Assembly (NCBI GenBank): GCA_017480245.1 | Contig: JAFVBA010000010.1 | Span: 1 to 64,000 of the forward strand | Length of the DNA: 64,000 bases | Source: Bacteroidales bacterium | Lineage (GTDB): Bacteria; Bacteroidota; Bacteroidia; Bacteroidales; P3 | Reading direction: 5' to 3' | Shown: positions 52,927 to 60,426 of the stretch, piece by piece | Layout: each line of letters begins with the position of its first letter | Numbering within the stretch: position 1 is the first letter of the stretch | Translations under genes and position numbers: made by a program | The notes under the pieces: model-generated | What the model was told of the DNA's origin: nothing | What the model saw: the letters and a program-made list of their open reading frames with translations, nothing else | The model's database searches: none

Positions 52927-54570
52927 CTATTTTATTTCCGTTAATGTTATATTTTTTATACAAGAGATTGACAAAGATGAAGACTTGCCATATCTGAAAG
53001 GTGTGTAAGATGTTTTAGGATCCACTTCATTTTGAGCAAAAGAACAATAAGTAAGATATTGTCTGTCTTCCCAAATAGCATCAACATCGTACATCATGAT
53101 ACCAAAATTAGATTCCTCAAAATAGTCATTTGTAACGAAACTATATGTTCTTTTTTTGTTAATAATACTCAACTTAGAAGTGTTGGATACTCCCGTGATG
53201 GTCATATACTCATTGTTAAAGTACAAATCTCTGAAGTCCGATTTATTTGCATTGCACCATTGCTCAATAAAACATCCGTTAGCAATATAATCGGTATATG
53301 CATTACCGTTTAGCAGAAATACGTAGTTGTTAGTATTATCACGTATTAGAGTCCAAAGATAAGAGTTATTATCGTATTCCATATCATAGAGAATAGGATA
53401 TCCAGAAGAGAAATTTATTCCGCTTATTTGAGAAGAAGAGATAATGAAGTCATCCTCTTGCAAATCTATAAAACTAACAAGAAAACGCAGATTAGCAGCA
53501 GTACTGTTGCTTTTAATAATATATCCGACAGCAACTTCATCTTCTGTAGTGTGCCTTATTAATGCCTTGAACTGAGCATTAGCATTGGAATACATAAAAT
53601 AGTCATCATCCTCGGTTACCATATACTTGGATATAACGGGTTCAAGGGTATTTCTGTCGAAAGTACGTAGGATAAGACGGTTTCTTTTTCCATCGGAAGG
53701 AGTTTTCCATTGACCTTTTGCGTAATAAGAAGAAGATAACAGACAAACATAACTATCGGTTAAAGCTATATCATGAAACTCCTCATTATTATCAACAGGA
53801 TGTTCATCATCTGCCCATTGTGAATACCTGTAACGAAGTATATGTGCAATGCCGGATATACCCCCTAAAACATAATTGCCTGGAAATCCACCCGCAGGGG
53901 AAATGGCTGTTTCTTCCAAGGCGAATTTCAGCAAATAGTTATGGTATCTTTTCTCCGGAGTTATTAGTTGGTATTCAAAAGATTGTCCAGGTTCTGTTAT
54001 CGTAGTAGCTATAAAGTACGGAGGTTTGCCATAGTACATTTGACCTAAACAAAGTACGATACGTTCGCCGTTATTGTTTTTGTATGCGATAACTTTGCGG
54101 ACATTATTGTCGGTGTATTCTTCCGTAACAGGAGTATATTTGGCATTTATGTATGATGTTGCCTCAGTGGAATTAATCAATTCCTCTATCGGAAAATATG
54201 CTACGTAACCGACATTGTTATAACTGCCGACGAAGATTACCGTATCTCCTAAGATGGTAAAATCATTTACTAAATAGCCTTGAGGAATTGAAGCCTGGGC
54301 TTTTTTAACTGTTGAAGCCTCGTCTCTTTTGAATAAAAAGAATTTGAACGGTGCTGCAGCAGTACTGTTTTGAGATAATGTTACTGTGTAATTAGCATTA
54401 TTTTTAGAATAAGGTTCAGATTTCTGAATAAACTTATTTATGTGTGCAGTATTGGTTGTATTAACCGTATATGCACCTTCAGTGTTTGACTTTATCGCCT
54501 GAGAATAGCCCGTAAGGAAACAACCGACGGCTATGGCGAATAGAATAATTTTTGTTTTTTTCATAATCAC
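52927..54570 (-). CDS. Exported paired-family protein (B'), beta-propeller-like, no T9SS domain
   Basis: A 547-residue relative of the gene at 49777. The signal IILFAIAVGCFLTGYSQ and the next SNTEGAYT residues are the same, then VGSYNNVGYVAYFPIEELI parallels VGSYQNTCYLAYFKITDLI. The start is 54570 or 54564 (second Met). AGGAGG lies 6-12 bases before it. The bodies of B and B' share pattern and some words but have drifted well apart. No sorting domain is present. Confidence 0.75.
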   Translation of the reverse strand: MIMKKTKIILFAIAVGCFLTGYSQAIKSNTEGAYTVNTTNTAHINKFIQKSEPYSKNNANYTVTLSQNSTAAAPFKFFLFKRDEASTVKKAQASIPQGYLVNDFTILGDTVIFVGSYNNVGYVAYFPIEELINSTEATSYINAKYTPVTEEYTDNNVRKVIAYKNNNGERIVLCLGQMYYGKPPYFIATTITEPGQSFEYQLITPEKRYHNYLLKFALEETAISPAGGFPGNYVLGGISGIAHILRYRYSQWADDEHPVDNNEEFHDIALTDSYVCLLSSSYYAKGQWKTPSDGKRNRLILRTFDRNTLEPVISKYMVTEDDDYFMYSNANAQFKALIRHTTEDEVAVGYIIKSNSTAANLRFLVSFIDLQEDDFIISSSQISGINFSSGYPILYDMEYDNNSYLWTLIRDNTNNYVFLLNGNAYTDYIANGCFIEQWCNANKSDFRDLYFNNEYMTITGVSNTSKLSIINKKRTYSFVTNDYFEESNFGIMMYDVDAIWEDRQYLTYCSFAQNEVDPKTSYTPFRYGKSSSLSISCIKNITLTEIK

Positions 54571-54577
54571 CTCCTTA

Positions 54578-55330
54578 TTAATTATTTTCTTCTGTTGTAG
54601 TTTCGGTTTCTTCTATTTCTTCGTCAATGCAACAAACCTCACCTTTAACTTGCATAGTAAAAGGTAAAGTATCTACATCGTCATGTCGGTATTCGTAAGA
54701 GAATAACTGCGAATGCTCCAATTGAGCTCTGGAATTATTGAGTACTATATCCACACTGGCGTTGCAGGAAAGGATTTCACCGTCTTCTTTCAACCAACGC
54801 AGAATAGTTCTTCCGAGTAATTCTCCGGTGTTTTCGGAATTGACTACCGCAATATCATTCGGTAATATGCGGATTACATCAGAGGATAAGTCTTTTGGAT
54901 AACAATGCCACGACTCAACGGTTGCATTGTAAAACATTGTACCGTTTTTTTCACTGTCAAAAAAGGTACGGACTATTTTCTCGGCATAACCTTCTGCAAA
55001 GTCGTATCTCCATCTTGCCGTATAGCCTTCAGGCGATAACTCCAAAAGATTAAAAATTTCCGATTCTCTTTGTTGTCGAGATGTAATAATCTTGTTTGAT
55101 TTCGGAACGTCATCTTTGCCGAATAAGATGCAAAGCAAGCCTGACATATTAGCCAAAGATACCAGTCCTCTTGGAGTTATTGTAGATTGGGTTAGACCTG
55201 TACTTGCATCAAAGACAGAATGTACCTTAAACTGTTGGTCTCTGTGTTCCGTTTCGGGAACATCAGAATGTCGTAGGTGTGCTGTCCATTGCACATCTAC
55301 AATTGTCGATTTTCTTATCAACTCTTCCAT
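54578..55330 (-). CDS. Unknown protein of the ECF sigma operon
   Basis: A 250-residue soluble protein without signal peptide or membrane segment. The middle has LELSPEGYTARWRYDFAEGYAE and TVESWHCYPKDLSSDVIRIL, and the end is very acidic (EEIEETETTTEENN). I do not recognise it. It starts 13 bases inside the membrane-protein gene and ends seven bases before B', so it is part of the operon, perhaps a cytoplasmic regulator or chaperone. Confidence 0.65.
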   Translation of the reverse strand: MEELIRKSTIVDVQWTAHLRHSDVPETEHRDQQFKVHSVFDASTGLTQSTITPRGLVSLANMSGLLCILFGKDDVPKSNKIITSRQQRESEIFNLLELSPEGYTARWRYDFAEGYAEKIVRTFFDSEKNGTMFYNATVESWHCYPKDLSSDVIRILPNDIAVVNSENTGELLGRTILRWLKEDGEILSCNASVDIVLNNSRAQLEHSQLFSYEYRHDDVDTLPFTMQVKGEVCCIDEEIEETETTTEENN

Positions 55331-55965
55331 AAATTAAATATATTTAAAATTTTTATTTTATAAATTTCAGGTTTCATATTTTTTATAGTCTGTATATTAA
55401 TAGACCAAACTATAACACCGATAATAGCAACAATTATGATTCTTGGTAATAGATTGGTTAATTCTAAGCCAAGGTTGTTATAAAAGCTATATTTGTACTT
55501 TACATAGTATATAAGAGGAGTCCATGTTAGGATAAAAACAGGGTAAAGAGTAAAGGCGCCTATCCATTCTATCCGTTCCATAGTTAAAAGTATTTTCTTT
55601 TTGTCGTTAAAATCCGATACAGTATCATAATATTTATTCGTTGTTAAAATTCTTCCGATGTATTTCATATACCACCAAAGATTAATTATAATTATGGCAC
55701 AAACTATTATATACGGAATAAAATAAAGCGTAAGAAAACATTCTTTCCATAAAGGAAATACATTTATCGCAAAATATACATATCCACTGAAAAGTAATAT
55801 TTTCCATACCAATAATATGTATCTAAAAGGAAATCTTATTCTGTTAATAAATTTGGGATTCATATCAAATTTAACAGGTATATCTTCTCCAAGATTATCC
55901 CAATACTTTTGGATTACGTCAAAATTTCTTTCTATTTCAAAATTCTTCATCTCCATACAGTTCAA
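55318..55965 (-). CDS. Multi-span membrane protein of the ECF sigma operon, possible anti-sigma factor
   Basis: A 215-residue protein (start 55965, or 55950 at MKNFEIERN) with a soluble head of about 45 residues and four predicted membrane helices (WKILLFSGYVYFAI, YFIPYIIVCAIIIINLWW, FTLYPVFILTWTPLIYYV and IIIVAIIGVIVWSI). It overlaps the sigma gene by up to 29 bases. Membrane proteins coded right after ECF sigma factors often hold the sigma factor inactive. That role is inference from place, as no ASD motif is seen. Confidence 0.75.
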   Translation of the reverse strand: MNCMEMKNFEIERNFDVIQKYWDNLGEDIPVKFDMNPKFINRIRFPFRYILLVWKILLFSGYVYFAINVFPLWKECFLTLYFIPYIIVCAIIIINLWWYMKYIGRILTTNKYYDTVSDFNDKKKILLTMERIEWIGAFTLYPVFILTWTPLIYYVKYKYSFYNNLGLELTNLLPRIIIVAIIGVIVWSINIQTIKNMKPEIYKIKILNIFNLWKS

Positions 55966-56449
55966 CCTTTAGCTTTCTTAATTTTTCTTTTATCCGTTGT
56001 ATTCTTGTACCTACGTTTGTTACTGTTATATTTGTTTTCTCTGCAATTTTTTCGTAAGAATATTTTTCCAAATACAACCCTATTAATACTTTGTCTTGTG
56101 AAGACAACCTTGATATCAGTTCATACAATACATTCTTTCGTGTAGAATCTTCTTGTTGGTCTGCTATCTCATGGGTAATATTTAATTTTTCAAATACTTT
56201 ATCAATTAATTTCTTTTTTCTACCGTAATCAATAACAGTATTTAATGTTATTCGATACACCCAATTTGAATCTTGCCTATCTTTATTCTTTTTGAAGAAT
56301 TTCCAAAGGTTATAACAAACTTGTTGATATAAATCTTCAAAATTTTCTTTCGTATTATTAGAAAACATCCAGCAAAATTTATATATCATTTTATTATAAC
56401 TTTCTAATATCTCCAAAAATATTTTCTTATCGTCTTTGTCTCTTAGCAT
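55937..56449 (-). CDS. ECF-type RNA polymerase sigma factor
   Basis: A 170-residue sigma-70 family protein. Region 2 (MIYKFCWMFSNNTKENFEDLYQQVCYN, with the DLYQQ -10 contact) and region 4 (LIGLYLEKYSYEKIAEKTNI, then NVGTRIQRIKEKLRKL, a helix-turn-helix) are clear, and no region 1 or 3 is present. It is the first gene of a minus-strand operon with a membrane protein, an unknown protein and four surface genes, so it probably sets expression of those surface genes. GGAGA precedes the ATG. Confidence 0.93.
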   Translation of the reverse strand: MLRDKDDKKIFLEILESYNKMIYKFCWMFSNNTKENFEDLYQQVCYNLWKFFKKNKDRQDSNWVYRITLNTVIDYGRKKKLIDKVFEKLNITHEIADQQEDSTRKNVLYELISRLSSQDKVLIGLYLEKYSYEKIAEKTNITVTNVGTRIQRIKEKLRKLKVELYGDEEF

Positions 56450-56626
56450 CGTTTTTTAGTCTCCTATTAAGTAATTGTGCAATCTCCTCATATATAAGAA
56501 CGTTTGAAATGTCAAAAAATCACAAATAATCTTTACTTTTTTCAAAAAAACTTCCATCGTTATAATTAATTATTTGAATATCAATAATAAGTCTTTATTA
56601 ATTAAAATTTAAACATTTTAATTTGA

Positions 56627-56702
56627 AAGTTTAAAATTTAAGTTTTAGAGTTTTAAGTCTCCGAGTGCGATTCTAAACTTTAAACTCTAAATTTTAAACC
56701 CT
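56627..56702. repeat. TTTAAA-rich heptad palindrome, copy 2
   Basis: AGTTTAAAATTTAAGTTTTA at left pairs with AAACTTTAAACTCTAAATTT and on to 56702. The loop TCTCCGAGTGCGAT recalls ATCCGAGTACGG of copy 1. It lies upstream of the ECF sigma gene, which is the only other feature of the 56450-56885 gap. Confidence 0.65.
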
Positions 56703-56885
56703 CCCTATATATACTAAATACTTTTTTTGCCCCAAAAGTTGCAAAAACTATGAAAAAAATTTAATTTTTTTTATTCTTTCAAATGTTAATCATTGTATAA
56801 ATAGATGGTTTATAAGATTTTATAAAAAGAAACCGCAATTAAAAAATTTTACTTCATAAAACAATTTTTTTACAAGACACCTCCC

Positions 56886-57054
56886 CAAAATAAAGTGGTG
56901 CGAGCCACACAGACAATAAAAAATTATCAAAATAAAGTGGTGCGAGCCGCACCGGCAATAAAAATTAATCAAAATAAAGTGCCGAATCACGAAATTCTTT
57001 TCTGAAAACATTTTACTCTTTTCTGAAAAGAATTTACTGAAACGGGATTTTATT
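56886..57054. repeat. AATAAAGTG hairpin repeat, copy 3, with two tandem units and a mismatched stem
   Basis: Two tandem units of about 42 bases (56886-56928, 56929-56970) with GTGGTGCGAGCC, then the hairpin at 56971-57054. The left arm AAATAAAGTGCCGAATCA is of the copy 2 type, while the right arm TGAAACGGGATTTTATTT is nearer the copy 1 type, so the stem no longer pairs well. The loop CTTTTCTGAAAA repeats as in the others. Confidence 0.82.
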
Positions 57055-57092
57055 TCGGGGAAGTATTTAGTAGGTAAAAAATATTATATATT

Positions 57093-57170
57093 AAGAGTTT
57101 AAAGTTTTGGGTTTAATTTTTTGTTGTTTTACATTCGTTAAACCTTAAACTTTAAACTCTGAACTTTTTA
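57093..57170. repeat. TTTAAA-rich heptad palindrome, copy 3
   Basis: AAGAGTTTAAAGTTTTGGGT at left faces CTTAAACTTTAAACTCT at right, with a T-rich loop that lacks the CCGAGT word. It lies just downstream of the BCCP gene on the minus strand. Confidence 0.6.
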
Positions 57171-57183
57171 CCCCCAACTTTTT

Positions 57184-57456
57184 TTAAATGTTATCGGGAA
57201 TAATATTAATCAAGACATCATTTTTGGAAACTGCCTGTCCTTTTTTGACATTTATATTTTCAATTTTGCCGTCTATGTTTGCACAGATATTATTATCCAT
57301 CTTCATAGCGTGTAATGACAAAAGAGCGTCTCCTTTCTTAACTTTCTGTCCTTTTTTTACAAATATATCCATTATATTGCCCGGAATAAAAGCATAGACT
57401 TCACCCGGAGCAACCTGAACATATAATTGTCTGTAATGTTTTCTTTCTTCTGACAT
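57184..57456 (-). CDS. Biotin carboxyl carrier protein
   Basis: A 90-residue biotinyl domain. The biotin site is AMKM with Lys52 in HAMKMDNN, and the fold halves KKGQKVKKGDALL and VKKGQAVSKNDVL are clear. AAGGAGGAAAATT precedes the ATG. It follows the carboxyltransferase with a 19-base gap, so the two form one complex that moves CO2 on or off an acyl-CoA, probably methylmalonyl-CoA decarboxylase or propionyl-CoA carboxylase. Confidence 0.93.
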   Translation of the reverse strand: MSEERKHYRQLYVQVAPGEVYAFIPGNIMDIFVKKGQKVKKGDALLSLHAMKMDNNICANIDGKIENINVKKGQAVSKNDVLINIIPDNI

Positions 57457-57475
57457 AATTTTCCTCCTTAAAATT

Positions 57476-59023
57476 TTAGAATGGCGGAAGGCCGTGTTTC
57501 TTAAACGGCGTTTCTTGTTGTTTATTTTGAGTCATCTTCAATGCATGCTCAATATATTTACGTGTTTCGTTTGGTTGGATAACCGAATCAACATAACCGT
57601 AAGATGCAGCCACGTATGGATTTGCAAATTTCTCACGGTATTCGTTTATCTTCTCCTGACGCATCTTATTAGGGTCATCTGCGTCTTTTATCTCCTTACG
57701 GAAGATAATATTTGCCGCACCTTCAGGTCCCATAACCGCAATTTCTGCCGTCGGCCACGCAAATACAAAGTCTGCTTTCAAGTGTGAAGAACACATTGCT
57801 ATATATCCGCCGCCGTAAGCCTTACGCAAGATAACGGTAATCTTAGGAACAGTCGCCTCAGAGTAAGCATAAAGGATTTTAGCACCGTGGCGGATAACTC
57901 CTGCGTGCTCTTGGTCTATGCCAGGTAAGTAACCAGGCAAATCAACTAAGGTAACAAGAGGAATATTGAACGCATCGCAAAAACGGATAAACCTTGCAGC
58001 CTTGTCCGAAGAGTTGCAGTCCAACACACCTGCCATAGCACCAGGATTGTTTGCCACAAAACCGACAGTTTCTCCGTCAATACGTCCGAAACCTATCACG
58101 ATATTAGGCGCAAACAACTCTTGGATTTCCAAAAACTCGCTCGCATCGGTCAATGCTTTGATGATATTTCTTACATCATAAGGTTGAGCAGGGTCGGTAG
58201 GGAAGACGCTGTTGATTTTGTATTCTTTGGTATCGGGTTTCTTGGATTCGAATTTATCTGCTTTCTTGGTATTGTTCCAAGGTATGTAAGTAAATAAATC
58301 CTGTATCTGTTTGAAACATTCCTGTTCGCTTTCGGCAAAGAAATGAGCGTTGCCGCTGACTTCTGCATGCACTCTTGCACCGCCTAAATCCTCTTTGCTT
58401 ATCTCTTCTCCCAAAACGGTTTTGATAACGTCTGGACCGGTGATAAACATATTGGATATTTTATCCACAACAAAGACAAAATCTGTCAAAGCAGGTGAAT
58501 AAACCGCACCGCCTGCGCAAGGACCGAGGATAACACTGATTTGAGGGATAACACCTGAGGCCATAGTGTTGCGGTAGAATATCTCACCGTAACCTGCCAA
58601 GGCATTAACACCTTCTTGTATTCTCGCACCGCCCGAATCATTGATACCGATGATAGGAGTACGCATCGCCATAGCGTGGTCCATAATCTTGCAGATTTTC
58701 TTCGCGTGCATATAACCCAAAGAACCGCCGCTTACCGTAAAATCTTGTGCATATATACAAACAGGATGTCCTTTTATCGTTCCCGTACCTGTTACAACAC
58801 CGTCGGCAGGCAAGATTTTTTTATCCATATCAAAATCTCTTCCCGAGTGTTGTATAAACAAGTCATATTCATGGAAAGAATCTTTATCCAAAAGGGCTAA
58901 TATTCTCTCTCTTGCTGTGAGTTTTCCCGATGCTTTCTGCTTTTCAACGGCTTTTTCTCCGCCTCCTTGCAAAGCAATCTGCATTCTTTCTTTCAACTCT
59001 TTTGTTTTACTGTTTATTGACAT
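57476..59023 (-). CDS. Acyl-CoA carboxyltransferase (methylmalonyl-CoA decarboxylase alpha / PccB-type)
   Basis: A 515-residue carboxyltransferase. Landmarks are SGGARIQEGV, GPCAGGAVYSPALTDF, and in the second half NNPGAMAGVLDCNSSDKA, TLVDLPGYLPGIDQEHAGVI and RKAYGGGYIAM. These are shared by PccB and MmdA. With the BCCP it would exchange CO2 between biotin and propionyl/methylmalonyl-CoA in the succinate-propionate route. The membrane beta subunit (OadB/MmdB) and the biotin carboxylase are missing here, so decarboxylase or carboxylase cannot be settled. Confidence 0.93.
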   Translation of the reverse strand: MSINSKTKELKERMQIALQGGGEKAVEKQKASGKLTARERILALLDKDSFHEYDLFIQHSGRDFDMDKKILPADGVVTGTGTIKGHPVCIYAQDFTVSGGSLGYMHAKKICKIMDHAMAMRTPIIGINDSGGARIQEGVNALAGYGEIFYRNTMASGVIPQISVILGPCAGGAVYSPALTDFVFVVDKISNMFITGPDVIKTVLGEEISKEDLGGARVHAEVSGNAHFFAESEQECFKQIQDLFTYIPWNNTKKADKFESKKPDTKEYKINSVFPTDPAQPYDVRNIIKALTDASEFLEIQELFAPNIVIGFGRIDGETVGFVANNPGAMAGVLDCNSSDKAARFIRFCDAFNIPLVTLVDLPGYLPGIDQEHAGVIRHGAKILYAYSEATVPKITVILRKAYGGGYIAMCSSHLKADFVFAWPTAEIAVMGPEGAANIIFRKEIKDADDPNKMRQEKINEYREKFANPYVAASYGYVDSVIQPNETRKYIEHALKMTQNKQQETPFKKHGLPPF

Positions 59024-59184
59024 AATTCTATAAATTTAAATCAACAAATTTTTAATTTAGGCTTGCGAAATTACGACATTTTCCCAATTTACCGTCTTTT
59101 TTCGCCGAAAAACAGCAATTGATGTCCGCAAAACCTGTATTAAATTCCCGTTTTAATTGCAATAAACAGATAGATAACCCCCTT

Positions 59185-59769
59185 TTATTCTTCGTCGTCC
59201 AGACGTCGTATAACCGTCAGTCCGCCTTTGTTGCCTACAACGAAATTACACGGAAGTTCATTCTTTTGTATCAAATTTTCTAAATAACAAGGTTGGTGCA
59301 AATAGAAAGAATGGCAATAAAAAGTGTCTTTTTCTTTTACCTTTGATTTGACAGAACGGATAACTTCAAATTGATTATTGCCCAAATATTTTAGATGTAA
59401 CATTCTACCGGGGTTCCATTGTATTTCTATCTTTTCTCCGACAGACAAATCCGAACAAGTCAAAGGTTCATTATACATTCTTTGGGATGAATGGACGGCT
59501 TCTTTGTCGCAATAGTCGCTGACAAAGGTCTCGTAGTCGGGATAGCCTATGAACTTAGCAAGAATATTCAACGTGGTTTCCCTTATGTTTGAATAACCGT
59601 CTATATAACCCCATATTCTTTTGAGTGTAGTAACCGAGATGCATTCTTTCACCCGTCCTTGGATAACTCCTGCCAAGTAAATAAAATCATTGGAGGTTGA
59701 AACTCGGTGGTCTATTGATTCTTCAACCAAAATTCTCAATAACAATATATTTTGTCTCGTGTCTTTCAA
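59185..59769 (-). CDS. Bacteroidota HTH-like regulator family, unknown
   Basis: A 194-residue soluble protein. TTG at 59769 is the only likely start, as no ATG comes near. The first half (VKECISVTTLKRIWGYIDGY, then TTLNILAKFIGYPDYETFVSDY) resembles a helical domain at the N-terminus of many Bacteroidota regulators and may bind DNA. The second half is beta-rich with GEKIEIQWNPGRMLHLKYLG. Function is unknown. It stands between the carboxyltransferase and the kinase-LRR gene. Confidence 0.65.
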   Translation of the reverse strand: MKDTRQNILLLRILVEESIDHRVSTSNDFIYLAGVIQGRVKECISVTTLKRIWGYIDGYSNIRETTLNILAKFIGYPDYETFVSDYCDKEAVHSSQRMYNEPLTCSDLSVGEKIEIQWNPGRMLHLKYLGNNQFEVIRSVKSKVKEKDTFYCHSFYLHQPCYLENLIQKNELPCNFVVGNKGGLTVIRRLDDEE

Positions 59770-59853
59770 GCCTTTTAATTTGAAAGTGCAATTTTACGAC
59801 TTTTTTTTCAAATGAGAATAATTTACGTTGGTCCTTTTAAGGTCCTTTTTTAA

Positions 59854-60393
59854 TTATTGTTCCATTGGTTGAGGGTTTAATGTCCGATAAACAGAGTCTT
59901 TACGGTACAGTTCCAAAGATTTTTTGGGTACTAAAAACGTTATCTTCCGTTCGTTTGTGTATTGGAATGCATTAGTTCCTGTTAATGGAGGAGTGGTGGC
60001 ACGGATTACAAGTGTATCAAGTTTATCCATCGTGCCGAAAGCCGCAGCTCCTATGATTTTTACATTTTTGCCTATCTCCATATAATGACAATCATATACA
60101 CATCTAAAAGCATAATCTGCAATTACAGTAAGACTTTCAGGCAATACAATTCTTTTCATTCCAGTTCCGAAAAAAGCTCCCTGGCCTATAGTATTTATTT
60201 GTTTCGGGAAACGAACATTGCGCAGAGAATAGGTTTCTGCCAAAAAAGAAGAAGCAATTTCGTCCAACGTATCGGGGAAATAAACGTTTTCCAACCCTTC
60301 ATAAGAATATTCAAACAGACGTTCGCAAAGATTTTTCACACTCGGAGCAATTATCACGGTTTTTAGTTTTGGGGTATTGTGAAAATAATTCAT
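59854..60393 (-). CDS. BspA-like leucine-rich repeat fragment, C-terminal part of the split kinase gene
   Basis: From ATG 60393 come 179 residues of BspA-type repeats (LRNVRFPKQINTIGQGAFFGTG, in short NTIGQGAFFG, VIADYAFRC, KIIGAAAFG). This frame is the same as that of the kinase gene at 60427-61617. Only a TAA at 60427-60429 and 33 further bases (KDLHSLGRQDS) separate them. It may be expressed from its own ATG but has no signal peptide or promoter of its own, so it is more likely the cut-off tail of one protein. Confidence 0.7.
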   Translation of the reverse strand: MNYFHNTPKLKTVIIAPSVKNLCERLFEYSYEGLENVYFPDTLDEIASSFLAETYSLRNVRFPKQINTIGQGAFFGTGMKRIVLPESLTVIADYAFRCVYDCHYMEIGKNVKIIGAAAFGTMDKLDTLVIRATTPPLTGTNAFQYTNERKITFLVPKKSLELYRKDSVYRTLNPQPMEQ

Positions 60394-60426
60394 AGAGTCC
60401 TGACGTCCCAGAGAGTGAAGGTCTTT

